A stretch of DNA of 64,000 nucleotides from Hermatobates lingyangjiaoensis (GCA_026182355.1 JAPFBL010000565.1:50001-114000), one strand, 5' to 3'; positions 44,098 to 55,394 are shown, counted from the stretch's first letter. The notes: generated by a model not told the origin, from the letters alone. Made by a program: numbers and translations.

Positions 44098-44572
44098 ATT
44101 TCGTTAAACACTTTTTGCACCTTTGTTTTAGTTTCTTTTCTTATTAACTTTTCTAATTTTCTAATTAGTGTTTTGTTGTTTTCTAGGATATGAAATAATA
44201 ACTGTCCAAAAGTTTTATCTTTAAAACTCATTGTTCACAATATACACTTTTTAACAATTCACCGACGTTTCAGTCTCCATGGACCATCTTAAGGGTATTT
44301 CTTTTTTATAAATATAAACATTTAACAGACTAAGCCTAGAAATTTAAATTTTTATTACAAAAAAACTACCCTGAAGATGGTCCATGGAGACTGAAACGTC
44401 GGTGAATTGTTAAAAAGTGTATATTGTGAACAATGAGTTTTAAAGATAAAACTTTTGAACAGTTATTATTTCATATCCTAGAAAACAACAAAACACTAAT
44501 TAGAAAATTATAAAAGTTAATAAGAAAAGAGACTAAAACAAAGGTGCAAAAAGTGTTTAACGAAATTTGTAT
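44098..44572. repeat. HHR-like foldback module (GUCGGU family)
   Basis: Arms of about 230 bp centred near 44,335. They run from taatttcgttaaacactttttgc to its complement. The left motif (44,261-44,295, minus) has CUUAAGA in place of CUGAAGA; the right is complete. Confidence 0.88.
44368..44403 (+). ncRNA. Hammerhead-like motif, ACGU family
   Basis: Stem I ACC/GGU, core CUGAAGA, unpaired U, hairpin GGUC-caugga-GACU, GAAA, palindromic ACGU, H nucleotide C. Confidence 0.65.
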
Positions 44573-44680
44573 ATATATATATATATATCCACTTAAAATT
44601 CGAAAAACGATCCAAACTGGACGCAAATCAGTTCACAAACGTAGAAAAGCAACACACAGAGAAAGAGACACACTTACAAA

Positions 44681-44711
44681 CTCAAATTTTCGGATGATCC
44701 GTCTTCAGGAG
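44681..44711 (-). ncRNA. Hammerhead-like motif, AAUU family
   Basis: Stem I CUC/GAG, CUGAAGA, unpaired C, hairpin GGA-uca-UCC, GAAA, palindromic AAUU, H nucleotide U. Confidence 0.65.
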
Positions 44712-44819
44712 AAAAGAGAGAATGGGCGACCAAGCACGCCGGAAACACAACGGCAGGAAAATGGCAGGGTTTAACTGCCGTTGTGTTTCCGGCGTGCTTG
44801 GTCGCCCATTCTCTCTTTT

Positions 44820-44850
44820 CTCCTGAAGACGGATCATCCGAAAATTTGAG
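44820..44850 (+). ncRNA. Hammerhead-like motif, AAUU family
   Basis: Mirror partner of 44,681-44,711, identical in all motif bases. Confidence 0.65.
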
Positions 44851-44989
44851 TTTGTAAGTGTGTCTCTTTCTCTGTGTGTTGCTTTTCTTCGTTTGTGAAC
44901 TGATATATATATATATATATAAAAAGATTTCACATAAACACGTGAAACAACAATCAATGATCAAACCACAATAAGAAATGGGAAAACAA

Positions 44990-45032
44990 GACTAAGATCT
45001 TTCAACCGTAACAAGCGGTCTTCGTCAGAGTC
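44990..45032 (-). ncRNA. Hammerhead-like motif, AGAUCU family
   Basis: GACU/AGUC, CUGACGA, GACCG/CGGUU, GAAA, AGAUCU. Intact. Confidence 0.7.
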
Positions 45033-45078
45033 AAAAACCCAACTGAGGGTTTTTTCAAAAACCCTCAGTTGGGTTTTT

Positions 45079-45121
45079 GACTCTGACGAAGACCGCTTGT
45101 TACGGTTGAAAGATCTTAGTC
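45079..45121 (+). ncRNA. Hammerhead-like motif, AGAUCU family
   Basis: Mirror partner of 44,990-45,032, identical in the motif. Confidence 0.7.
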
Positions 45122-45179
45122 TTGTTTTCCCATTTCTTATTGTGGTTTGATCATTTATATATATATATATATATATATG

Positions 45180-45400
45180 ATCAAACCACAATACGAAATA
45201 GAAAAACAAGACTAAGATCTTTTAACTGTGGTCTAAATTTTAAGTGGTCATCGTCAGAGTCAAAAACCCAACTGAACACTAGATGCAGAAAACATCTGGT
45301 GAGGAGTTGAGAAGAGTGGGAGGGAAGAGTGGTATTTTAAAAGGGTGAAAGCACAGGAAATAACTAATGTCCAGAAAGCGATGTTTGAAGAAAGAGATTA
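45180..45400 (-). repeat. Half module (AGUC family) with an insertion in the hairpin
   Basis: The minus-strand motif spans 45,210-45,261. About ten extra bases lie inside stem II, so it is broken. The inner sequence (agatgcagaaaacatctggtgag, gtccagaaag) matches the 30.2 kb module. Confidence 0.7.
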
Positions 45401-45515
45401 TACGACAGGATATAACAGGTTGTACAGTTATAACCTGTTGTATAACTGTCTTATCAGTTTTGTAATATTTACTACCGTTTTCGATCTGTCGAACGTATAT
45501 CTTGTTATTTGTACA

Positions 45516-45553
45516 GCCCTGATGATGCTATAAAAATATAGCGAAACGTTGGC
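45516..45553 (+). ncRNA. Hammerhead-like motif, ACGUU family, canonical core
   Basis: Stem I GCC/GGC, core CUGAUGA, unpaired U, 6-bp hairpin GCUAUA-aaa-UAUAGC, GAAA, CGUU. Among the best-formed stem II examples in the window. Upstream lies a small palindrome ataacaggttgtacagttataacctgtt (45,411-45,440). Confidence 0.7.
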
Positions 45554-45654
45554 GTAAGTGAATTGTTTGTTTTTGTATACCAACCCTCAATAACCTCTGC
45601 TGTTTACTGTTATTTTTTGTGGTCGAAAAAAGATAGAATTATTGATATATATAT

Positions 45655-45785
45655 TTGTGTACAATGGCAGCAGGTCTTCCCTTAAGCATATGTTATTAAA
45701 ATAAGCTACAGATTGTGCATTGACCAATGTGTCAACAAGAAATTGGTCAATGCAGAAGCTGCTGCTTATTTTAATTATATATATA
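45655..45785. pseudogene. PLE N-terminal coding fragments, inverted pair
   Basis: Minus strand from 45,710 reads YFNNICLREDLLPLYT and meets TA-rich DNA at its end. Plus strand from 45,740 reads KKLVNAEAAAYFN and also runs into TA. Together they define the word NAEAA-YFNNICLREDLLP-YT, the same region as at 31.0 and 62.0 kb. Confidence 0.55.
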
Positions 45786-45814
45786 TATATAATATATATA
45801 CATATATATATATA

Positions 45815-46030
45815 TATTCTATGTTTTGTTATTGAGGGCTAGGTTAAATAAAAGAAAATAAACTCCTTCCTAGGCCGACGTTTCGATGTATTTTTACATC
45901 ATCTTCAGGGCTTGGAAAGTGTGCTAATGGTTATGTCCTGAAGATGATGAACAAATACATCGAAACGTCGGCCTAGGAAGGAGTTTATTTTCTTTTATTT
46001 GACCTAGCTCTCAATAACAAAACATAGAAT
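45815..46030. repeat. HHR-like foldback module (ACGU family)
   Basis: Inverted repeat centred near 45,925, arms ataaactccttcctaggccgacg and complement. Left motif complete; right motif (45,935-45,972) keeps CUGAAGA, hairpin GAUG/CAUC, GAAA, CGUCGGC, but has lost the GCC of stem I. A close copy lies at 56,405-56,640. Confidence 0.88.
45873..45911 (-). ncRNA. Hammerhead-like motif, ACGU family
   Basis: Stem I GCC/GGC, CUGAAGA, unpaired U, hairpin GAUGU-aaaa-UACAUC, GAAA, palindromic ACGU, C. Confidence 0.7.
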
Positions 46031-46062
46031 ATAACATTTGAGGTCAAGAACAATTTTTGGAG

Positions 46063-46099
<37 letters not shown>

Positions 46100-46104
<5 letters not shown>

Positions 46105-46121
46105 GAGAGGGAGAGAGAGGG

Positions 46122-46159
<38 letters not shown>

Positions 46160-46160
46160 A
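46100..46160. repeat. GA microsatellite next to a TA tract
   Basis: (GA)n with ggg interruptions, following (TA)n. The same TA-GA pair recurs near 56,300-56,350 (as CT) and 56,660-56,735. Confidence 0.9.
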
Positions 46161-46602
46161 GAGAAATATGAAATGATTTCACTGTAGCTTATATGTATCC
46201 AAATTAATAATTTATGTTGATTAACCTTGAAGAAGTGTGAAATATCTTTATTATCTAGCTTTAATATAACAACGGTGGTACTTTGTGGTAAATCAACTGT
46301 TTATAGTTTTTATTTTTATTTATAAACAAAGTAATAGCGCTTTATTTAAATAGAAGTAAATATGTTCTCGTTAGTGGTGACCCCAAGAGTTTGCCTTTTC
46401 CCGATGCTAGGGTCTCCTCTACCCTGCCCTTATATACATATTGAATATAAACATACCTCCCCTATCGAATATATACATAGTGAGTAAACCCAAAGACAAT
46501 TTTAGTAACATTCCTTCAAATAATTTTTTTATTTTTTTTTTGTTTATAAATACATATGCTTAATAAATTTAAATCAAATGGCAAAGTATTTAAAAAATCT
46601 AT

Positions 46603-46657
<55 letters not shown>

Positions 46658-46732
46658 TGAATAATAATCAAAATAACACTTGATATAATAGATGGATTAA
46701 TTTACCACAATGAAAACAATTTTTGAAACAAT

Positions 46733-46769
46733 GCTCTAAAGGCCTTTCGTTAACACATCGTCAGAGAGC
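46733..46769 (-). ncRNA. Hammerhead-like motif, AGGCCU family, tandem unit 1
   Basis: Stem I GCUCU/AGAGC, CUGACGA, GAAA, AGGCCU with one extra U before AGAGC. Stem II is short (GU/AC). Confidence 0.6.
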
Positions 46770-46868
46770 AAGTGAATATATATATATATATATATGAATA
46801 ATAATCAAAATAACACTTCATATAATAGATGGATTAATTTACCACAATGAAAACAATTTTTGAAACAT

Positions 46869-46904
46869 GCTCCAAGGCCTTTCGTTAACACATCGTCAGA
46901 GAGC
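46869..46904 (-). ncRNA. Hammerhead-like motif, AGGCCU family, tandem unit 2
   Basis: As unit 1, with GGAGC in place of AGAGC, giving a U-G pair in stem I. Confidence 0.6.
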
Positions 46905-47010
46905 AAGTGAATATATATATATATATATATATATATGAATAATAATCAAAATAACACTTGATATAATAGATGGATTAATTTACCACAATGAAAACAATTT
47001 TTGAAACAAT

Positions 47011-47046
47011 GCTCTAAGGCCTTTCGTTAACACATCGTCAGAGAGC
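47011..47046 (-). ncRNA. Hammerhead-like motif, AGGCCU family, tandem unit 3
   Basis: Complete: GCUCU/AGAGC, CUGACGA, GU-guua-AC hairpin, GAAA, palindromic AGGCCU, U. Confidence 0.68.
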
Positions 47047-47136
47047 AAGTGAACTAAAAAAACAATAACATTTTATTATTTTTTTAGTTCACTTGCTCAA
47101 TAACAATAAAATTTTATTGTTTTTTTTGGTTCACTT

Positions 47137-47172
47137 GCTCTCTGACGATGTGTTAACGAAAGGCCTTAGAGC
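47137..47172 (+). ncRNA. Hammerhead-like motif, AGGCCU family
   Basis: Plus-strand mirror partner of 47,011-47,046, identical in the motif; spacer between them about 90 bases, itself a small imperfect palindrome. Confidence 0.68.
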
Positions 47173-47728
47173 ATTGTTTCAAAAATTGTTTTCATTGTGG
47201 TAAATTAATCCATATATTTAATACGACCTCTTTACATATTTAATTATGTAGGTAGGTATTGTTTATCAATTATCGATGATTTACGATAATTTCATCAAAA
47301 AATGTCATGTAGCGATAACGAAAATCGATAAATCCAACATGATCCATAGCGATAACGATAACGATAAAAAATTTACGATCGATAATTATCGCCGATAAAA
47401 CTCATCACTGCCTTCAGGTATGATGACGGGGTATCATATTATAACATGATACCCGAATTACTATTTTGATTATTTTGTAGTATTTTCTTGCGTTATTTTT
47501 TATAAATTTAGATCAATTTTAAGAAATACTACCAAATAATGACACATTACATAAAAGTAGTACCAAACTTTTAGCTCGAAGGCAAATAGTACCACATTTG
47601 GTACTATAGTACCAATTCTGGCAGCCCAGATCAGGTCATTTATAAATACGTTTATTTCTTATTTCTACAATGCCGCCAACGGCCCACTTAGTTCTCAGTT
47701 TACCTTTGAAAATTGGAATATCTTGAGA

Positions 47729-47884
47729 ATGTGGGAGAGAGTTTCACAGTTCTTGGCAAAGAAACACCCCGAAAAAGTTGCAACTGGTCGAGCATCGGAT
47801 CTATTTTATGAAACTTGCCTAACCCATTTCCGTAGCATTCTGAAAGAGAAAGAAACAAACCTCCTTGGACAGTTTTTTGTTTAA
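47729..47884 (+). pseudogene. Tigger/pogo transposase C-terminal fragment
   Basis: 51-residue frame reading MWERVSQFLAKKHPEKV, ATGRASDLFYETCLTHFRSILK, EKETNLLGQFFV. It matches the end of Tigger-type (TIGD) transposases (HFREILKRRQKQxSLDxFL). Inverted and direct copies occur at about 53,870-54,025 (minus) and 59,030-59,190 (plus). The DDE catalytic domain is missing in all. Confidence 0.75.
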
Positions 47885-49173
47885 ATCCTGTGAAGCTATT
47901 GTAGTTTTTTTAATACAGTAGCATTTAAGTTATATCTAAGTTAAATTTAAATAACCAAAATACTAATTACATATGTACGTAAACTTAATAAAATCGCTTT
48001 TATACATAATTTAGCCACTGATCGATACAACGCGTTTCATACCAAACTCACTCAAAATCAACTCGTACAAAAGCTTGCTCCTTCCTCACCTTCCTAGAAT
48101 CCCCTAAGACGACTTAAGAGAAGATGGCATGAGGACCTACTGCCATGATGATCCAGAATCAGGAAACGAACTGAAAAGTTGAACCAGTGGGTTTCATTCT
48201 TTGCTCATGTTTGTCAAAGTTATTTGTATTACTCACACTACATATGCTTGTTACGCAACAATGCGTAGTTGTATATTTAAATAATTATGTTAAAAAAAAA
48301 TAAAAAATATTTATTATAAAAAAAAAACTAACAACGCGTTTCAAACATTTGATGCTCTTCTTCAAGTTACAAAAAGACCTTGGTTGGTCTCACCCACTGA
48401 ATAACCACCCCAGCAAAACAGATATAACCTGAAGAAGAACATCAAGAGTTCGAAACTTTTTTTATAATAAATTTCTCAATTATTTTCATTATTTAATATA
48501 AAAATTAAAAGTAAACAAAATAAAAATTTTGATGATTAATTAACTAGATTATAAATGAATATTGTTTAGACTCTAGACCGTATATAGTGACGTCTATCCT
48601 TAACAGGTTAGCTCGTTTGTGCTTTCTATAGATGTAATGAGCACACTGCTGGTACATACTGACAGTTTACATTGTTAAATATCGTCTAACTGCAACATCA
48701 TTTCAATTATTGAAACCATTCAAATATTACGTTTATTATTAAACAGTAAAGCTTCCACAGTTCTGAACAAATAAACAATCTCGTGTAAAATGATATCAAT
48801 ATTTGCTGGAAATTATAATGATACGTCAGCATACAGACAAGTCATGGGCTCATTATGACTCATTAAATGAATGAGAACACTGTTATGGTAATATTAAACA
48901 CAAAATCATTCAATACAATCATAAATGAACAAATCTGCAGTGGTTTACACTCAACATTACTATATGTATATCAACAATAAAAAATAATCGACTACTATTT
49001 GTACAACTATTATAAAAATCTAATATAAATAAACATCTTGAAATAATGACTGTTGCTTAGCTATAAAATCGGATAGACGATCCAAACTTTACACAATACC
49101 AGTTCAAAATTGAAGAAGAATAACACACAGAGTAAAGAAACATACTTACTAATTCAAGTCAGTTAGTAAGTGT

Positions 49174-49208
<35 letters not shown>

Positions 49209-49278
49209 CTAGGAGGTGTCAGAGCTTATTTTTCTTCATTGTGATTCTTCCTACGACATTTTGTCTCATATACATATC

Positions 49279-50842
49279 TTAGGTGTTGCTGTTCTGAATA
49301 CTGGGCCGTGACTGAGTGTCGGCTTGGCGAGTAGCTGGTGGTTGGTCACCTAGTAGCTGCAGTGTGCGTGAAACCCCCGTGTGTTGACGATTAATTAATG
49401 GGTTGTGCTTCATGATTTTCATGGCTTCATATATTTGCAGTCTGGCTGGATCATTAATTTTCTTTAAAATGATGGTGTTTTGAACAAGGTCCTGGCGGTG
49501 AGTTTTCTTCCATGTTCCTCGGAGGTGTGTCTAGCGATGGCTCCTGCTTGCAAGTGCATTGTCAGTCGTCGTGAGAGTGTGGTCGATGTCATACCGATAT
49601 ATTTTGAATTGTTTAGGAGCTCACAATCTCCGATATTGCAGTTATATTCGTATATGACATTGGCCTTTTGTATCTCCGGGATGACTGCATCTGGGCTGTT
49701 TTTCATTATCAAGTTAGCGGTGGTTCTACTTTTATAGTAAATATGGACTTGAAGACGTTCATTTTCGTTATTACATTTAACATTCCTGCGGATAATTTGT
49801 TTCAACACTCTCTCGTCTTCTTTATACGCCTCTGTGTATTGATTCTTATAGTACACCTTATGGACTGTGCTACTTCGGTCGATTGTTTGATTAGCATTGT
49901 TGGACCGGGTTTTGAGGTAGGCGTTAACTACTTTATCAAAAGAGGTGTTGCTATAGCCGTTATTGATAAATGTTTGCCTTAATTGAGAGATTCTTTCATG
50001 AAACAACTGCCATGATGAAGAGGTCTTGTATGTCCTATGTACTAGAGCATGAATTGTTCCTAATTTGTAGCGTTCGGGGCACTCACTTTTTTCGTTAATA
50101 TATATTCCTTGGTCCGTTGGCTTTTGATATACAGATGTGATATAACTTGATTTACGGCCATCGATGTGCACGTCCAGGAAGTTGATTTGACCTTCTTCAC
50201 CTTCCTCATGAGTGAAGTTCAGTCCAGACAATTTTTGGAATGCAATTTTTAGTGCCAGCAGCTCTTCTGTAGAATTAATGACAACCAAGCAGTCGTCTAC
50301 ATAGCGGCAATACAACGTAGGTTTATTTATTTGTAGTACCTGGTTTTCAGTATAGCACATAAAGAAGTTTGCGAACGTTACTCCCAGAGGTGAGCCCATT
50401 GCAACACCGTCTACTTGGTAATATAAGCTTCCATCAATGTGGCGAAATGGTGATTTTGTGGTGCATGCTCGTAGCAATTTCTTCATAGTGCCTTCAGGAA
50501 AGGGTGGTGAGGGCATCGTGTTTTGATGGTACATTGCATCACAGATGATGTCTATTGTGCGTTCTACTGGGACATTTGTAAAAAGTGACTCGACATCGAG
50601 TGATGCAAATTTTCCTTTTGGTTTTGTGGTTCTTAGGATGTGCAGCAAGTCATCAGTGGAGGTTAGCATGTACTTCGCTGGCATATAGGGAGAAATAATT
50701 TTGTTTAGCTCCTTCGCCGTGTTGTATATTGGGGTTGTGACCTGAGAGATGATGGGGCGTAATGGGTTATTTACCTTATGCGTCTTTACAGTTCCATACA
50801 GGTAACCCGGGGAGTATTCACCAAAAATAGGTTTTAGGATCT
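49279..50842 (-). pseudogene. Penelope-like element: RT and GIY-YIG endonuclease, left copy
   Basis: Encodes the polyprotein of a PLE, which copies its RNA at target breaks. In the 406-residue open part (49,464-50,684): FASLDVESLF with catalytic D30, DGVAMGSPLG at 92-101, CRYVDD with the catalytic aspartates 130-131, NFLDVHI at 168-174; then the GIY-YIG domain with VIYEYNC at 343-349, KYIGMTSTTLSRRL at 361-374. Upstream the frame continues (GYLYGTVKTHKVNNPLRPI) to the palindrome centre, where the protein's N-terminus is cut off. A one-base deletion near 49,497 shifts the frame before IYEAMKI, the region of the catalytic glutamate; the original stop is at 49,279. Related to but distinct from the 13.0 kb fragment. 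Confidence 0.9.
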
Positions 50843-52459
50843 AAAACTGAAGTAAATAAACTAATAGCAACCGCCAACAGAGGTCATAAAGAAAAGATCC
50901 TAAAACCTATTTTTGGTGAATACTCCCCGGGTTACCTGTATGGAACTGTAAAGACGCATAAGGTAAATAACCCATTACGCCCCATCATCTCTCAGGTCAC
51001 AACCCCAATATACAACACGGCGAAGGAGCTAAACAAAATTATTTCTCCCTATATGCCAGCGAAGTACATGCTAACCTCCACTGATGACTTGCTGCACATC
51101 CTAAGAACCACAAAACCAAAAGGAAAATTTGCATCACTCGATGTCGAGTCACTTTTTACAAATGTCCCAGTAGAACGCACAATAGACATCATCTGTGATG
51201 CAATGTACCATCAAAACACGATGCCCTCACCACCCTTTCCTGAAGGCACTATGAAGAAATTGCTACGAGCATGCACCAAAAATCACCATTTCGCCACATT
51301 GATGGAAGCTTATATTACCAAGTAGACGGTGTTGCAATGGGCTCACCTCTGGGAGTAACGTTCGCAAACTTCTTTATGTGCTATACTGAAAACCAGGTAC
51401 TACAAATAAATAAACCTACGTTGTATTGCCGCTATGTAGACGACTGCTTGGTTGTCATTAATTCTACAGAAGAGCTGCTGGCACTAAAAATTGCATTCCA
51501 AAAATTGTCTGGACTGAACTTCACTCATGAGGAAGGTGAAGAAGGTCAAATCAACTTCCTGGACGTGCACATCGATGGCCGTAAATCAAGTTATATCACA
51601 TCTGTATATCAAAAGCCAACGGACCAAGGAATATATATTAACGAAAAAAGTGAGTGCCCCGAACGCTACAAATTAGGAACAATTCATGCTCTAGTACATA
51701 GGACATACAAGACCTCTTCATCATGGCAGTTGTTTCATGAAAGAATCTCTCAATTAAGGCAAACATTTATCAATAACGGCTATAGCAACACCTCTTTTGA
51801 TAAAGTAGTTAACGCCTACCTCAAAACCCGGTCCAACAATGCTAATCAAACAATCGACCGAAGTAGCACAGTCCATAAGGTGTACTATAAGAATCAATAC
51901 ACAGAGGCGTATAAAGAAGACGAGAGAGTGTTGAAACAAATTATCCGCAGGAATGTTAAATGTAATAACGAAAATGAACGTCTTCAAGTCCATATTTACT
52001 ATAAAAGTAGAACCACCGCTAACTTGATAATGAAAAACAGCCCAGATGCAGTCATCCCGGAGATACAAAAGGCCAATGTCATATACGAATATAAACTGCA
52101 ATATCGGAGATTGTGAGCTCCTAAACAATTCAAAATATATCGGTATGACATCGACCACACTCTCACGACGACTGACAATGCACTTGCAAGCAGGAGCCAT
52201 CGCTAGACACACCTCCGAGGAACATGGAAGAAAACTCACCCGCCAGGACCTTGTTCAAAACACCATCATTTTAAAGAAAATTAATGATCCAGCCAGACTG
52301 CAAATATATGAAGCCATGAAAATCATGAAGCACAACCCATTAATTAATCGTCAACACACGGGGGTTTCACGCACACTGCAGCTACTAGGTGACCAACCAC
52401 CAGCTACTCGCCAAGCCGACACTCAGTCACGGCCCAGTATTCAGAACAGCAACACCTAA
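50843..52459 (+). pseudogene. Penelope-like element: RT and GIY-YIG endonuclease, right copy
   Basis: Mirror copy of the preceding gene, starting about 52 bases further upstream (KTEVNKLIATANRGHKEKILK) and then IFGEYSPGYLYG. All RT motifs are present (FASLDVESLF, GVAMGSPLG, YVDD), followed by KYIGMTSTTLSRRL, IYEAMKI with the likely catalytic glutamate, NPLINRQ and a C-terminal tail ending SRPSIQNSNT. Two one-base indels break it: a deletion near 51,279 (in CACCA-AAAA) and an insertion near 52,096 (in an A-run). Each copy is intact where the other is broken. The 3' part leads through about 70 bases to a (TA)n tract. Confidence 0.9.
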
Positions 52460-52529
52460 GATATGTATATGAGACAAAATGTCGTAGGAAGAATCACAAT
52501 GAAGAAAAATAAGCTCTGACACCTCCTAG

Positions 52530-52566
<37 letters not shown>

Positions 52567-54899
52567 ACACTTACTAACTGACTTGAGTTAGTAAGTATGT
52601 TTCTTTACTCTGTGTGTTATTCTTCTTCAATTTTGAACTGGTATTGTGTAAAGTTTGGATCGTCTATCCGATTTTATAGCTAAGCAACAGTCATTATTTC
52701 AAGATGTTTATTTATATTAGATTTTTATAATAGTTGTACAAATAGTAGTCGATTATTTTTTATTGTTGATATACATATAGTAATGTTGAGTGTAAACCAC
52801 TGCAGATTTGTTCATTTATGATTGTATTGAATGATTTTGTGTTTAATATTACCATAACAGTGTTCTCATTCATTTAATGAGTCATAATGAGCCCATGACT
52901 TGTCTGTATGCTGACGTATCATTATAATTTCCAGCAAATATTGATATCATTTTTACACGAGATTGTTTATTTGTTCAGAACTGTGGAAGCTTTACTGTTT
53001 AATAATAAACGTAATATTTGAATGGTTTCAATAATTGAAATGATGTTGAAGTTAGACGATATTTAACAATGTAAACTGTCAGTATGTACCAGCAGTGTGC
53101 TCATTACATCTATAGAAAGCACAAACGAGCTAACCTGTTAAGGATAGACGTCACTATATACGGTCTAGAGTCTAAACAATATTCATTTATAATCTAGTTA
53201 ATTAATCATCAAAATTTTTATTTTGTTTACTTTTAATTTTTATATTAAATAATGAAAATAATTGAGAAATTTATTATAAAAAAGTTTCGAACTCTTGATG
53301 TTCTTCTTCAGGTTATATCTGTTTTGCTGGGGTGGTTATTCAGTGGGTGAGACCAACCAAGGTCTTTTTGTAACTTGAAGAAGAGCATCAAATGTTTGAA
53401 ACGCGTTGTTAGTTTTTTTTTTATAATAAATATTTTTTATTTTTTTTTAACATAATTATTTAAATATACAACTACGCATTGTTGCGTAACAAGCATATGT
53501 AGTGTGAGTAATACAAATAACTTTGACAAACATGAGCAAAGAATGAAACCCACTGGTTCAACTTTTCAGTTCGTTTCCTGATTTGGATCATCATGGCAGT
53601 AGGTCCTCATGCCATCTTCTCTTAAGTCGTCTTAGGGGATTCTAGGAAGGTGAGGAAGGAGCAAGCTTTTGTACGAGTTGATTTTGAGTGAGTTTGGTAT
53701 GAAACGCGTTGTATCGATCAGTGGCTAAATTATGTATAAAAGCGATTTTATTAAGTTTACGTACATATGTAATTAGTATTTTGGTTATTTAAATTTAACT
53801 TAGATATAACTTAAATGCTACTGTATTAAAAAAACTACAATAGCTTCACAGGATTTAAACAAAAAACTGTCCAAGGAGGTTTGTTTCTTTCTCTTTCAGA
53901 ATGCTACGGAAATGGGTTAGGCAAGTTTCATAAAATAGATCCGATGCTCGACCAGTTGCAACTTTTTCGGGGTGTTTCTTTGCCAAGAACTGTGAAACTC
54001 TCTCCCACATTCTCAAGATCTTCTAATTTTCAAAGGTAAACTGAGAACTGAGTGGCCCGTTGGCGGCATTGTAGAAAAAAGAAATATACGTATTTATAAA
54101 TGACCTGATCTGGGCTGCCAGAATTAGTGCTATAGTACCAAATGTGGTACTATTTGCCTTAGAGCTAAAAGTTTGATACTACTTTTATGTAAAGTGTGAT
54201 TATTTGGTACTATTAATTAAAATTGATCTAAATTTATTAAAAATAACGCAAGGAAATACTACAAAATATTCAAAATAGTAATTCGAGTATCATATTATAA
54301 TATGATACCCAGTCATCATACCTGAAGGCAGTGATGAGCATTATCGGCGATGATTATCGATCGTTAATTTTTTATCATTATCGTTATCGTTACATAGCAT
54401 TTTTTGATGAAATTATCGTAAATCATCGATAATCGATAAACAATACCTACCTACATAATTAAATATGTAAAGACGTACTACGTCCACATATATGTATGTA
54501 CCATAAACCACAAAATAAAGAGGCTTCTTGTCTCAATTAGCGAATTGACATTAATGTTAATTTTTTTAGATGTAATAACTAACGAATTCACAGAAACACA
54601 GTTAAATGAAACTAAGCTATTTTTTGGTGTGTTGCTCCAATTATACAAATCCTGAGAAAAAGCTAATTCGATAATTGAGACAAAATTTTTTTTTTTGTCT
54701 TTTAATTGCTATAATAATACATATTATATTACCACTGCATTAATATATAGATATGAATCGCTCCAAAAGCTGATAACGACTCAGATGTGTTCTTTTTCTA
54801 GTTTATTCAGTTCGAAGAATCGTTTCATCTAATTGGTATATATATATGATGTAATTTTTTTTTGAGGTTTGAGGTCCAATGATTAAAACTAGTCCTTTT

Positions 54900-54937
54900 G
54901 CCGACGTTTCGACATATATTTATGTCATCTTCAGGGC
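54900..54937 (-). ncRNA. Hammerhead-like motif, ACGU family
   Basis: Stem I GCC/GGC, CUGAAGA, unpaired U, 6-bp hairpin GACAUA-aau-UAUGUC, GAAA, palindromic ACGU, C. Confidence 0.7.
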
Positions 54938-55271
54938 TACAACATGATTGTTTTACAATTAGCACTACTATTATTACTATTTGGTAATTTATTACATTTT
55001 AATATGTACAGTAACAAAGAGGAATTTATTGATAAATCAGTTATTACGACTATGGATTATTTTGTTATACATTAACATAAGGATATTGTTATAATTATTC
55101 TATTGCTTTAGAATTATTAACAATATCCTTATGTTAATGTATAACAAAATAATCCATAGTCGTAATAACTGATTTATCAATAAATTCCTCTTTGTTACTG
55201 TACATATTAAAATGTAATAAATTACCAAATAGTAATAATAGTAGTGCTAATTGTAAAACAATCATGTTGTA

Positions 55272-55309
55272 GCCCTGAAGATGACATAAATATATGTCGA
55301 AACGTCGGC
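55272..55309 (+). ncRNA. Hammerhead-like motif, ACGU family
   Basis: Mirror partner of 54,900-54,937 with the same elements. Confidence 0.7.
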
Positions 55310-55394
55310 AAAAAGACTAGTTTTAATCATTAGACATCAAACCTCAAAAAAAATTACATCATATAAATATTGGGTCAAGAAAACAAATCATGAT

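Larger units (their letters stand above)
44590..44905. repeat. HHR-like foldback module (AAUU family), best preserved
   Basis: Arms of about 150 bp with very few differences and a spacer of about 18 bases (44,757-44,774). TA tracts on both sides. Both motifs are intact. Confidence 0.9.
44925..45163. repeat. HHR-like foldback module (AGUC family), best preserved
   Basis: Near-perfect inverted repeat centred near 45,055 with both motifs intact and TA tracts outside. The outer end carries the terminal hairpin ttcac...gtgaa on the left. Confidence 0.9.
46660..47046 (-). repeat. Three tandem HHR-like half modules (AGGCCU family)
   Basis: A segment of about 125 bp (gaataataatcaaaataacactt ... gagagcaagtga) plus a TA tract occurs three times in the same orientation, each with one minus-strand motif. 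This tandem order differs from the foldback rule elsewhere. Confidence 0.9.
47231..54471. repeat. 7.2-kb palindrome with two PLE copies
   Basis: Left arm 47,231-50,842 and right arm 50,895-54,471 are inverted copies along their whole length, including the PLE genes, the TA tracts near 49,180 and 52,540, the duplicated 1.2-kb segment and a Tigger fragment. The spacer (50,843-50,894) is extra coding sequence of the right PLE copy. Differences are mostly single-base indels and substitutions. Rejoining of DNA breaks, PLE insertion or an assembly error could all give such a structure. Confidence 0.92.
54840..55375. repeat. HHR-like foldback module (ACGU family)
   Basis: Near-perfect inverted repeat centred near 55,105, arms of about 260 bp (catgattgttttacaattagcac, gttaatgtataacaaaataatcc). 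Both motifs intact. An almost identical module is at 57,670-58,205. It is absent from the 47.2 kb block copy. Confidence 0.9.

Noticed and set aside
47231..54471. Palindrome as a viral or rolling-hairpin replication origin
   Set aside because: The arms hold PLE, LINE and Tigger remnants and no virus-like genes. Duplication and PLE insertion explain it better, with assembly error as the other option.
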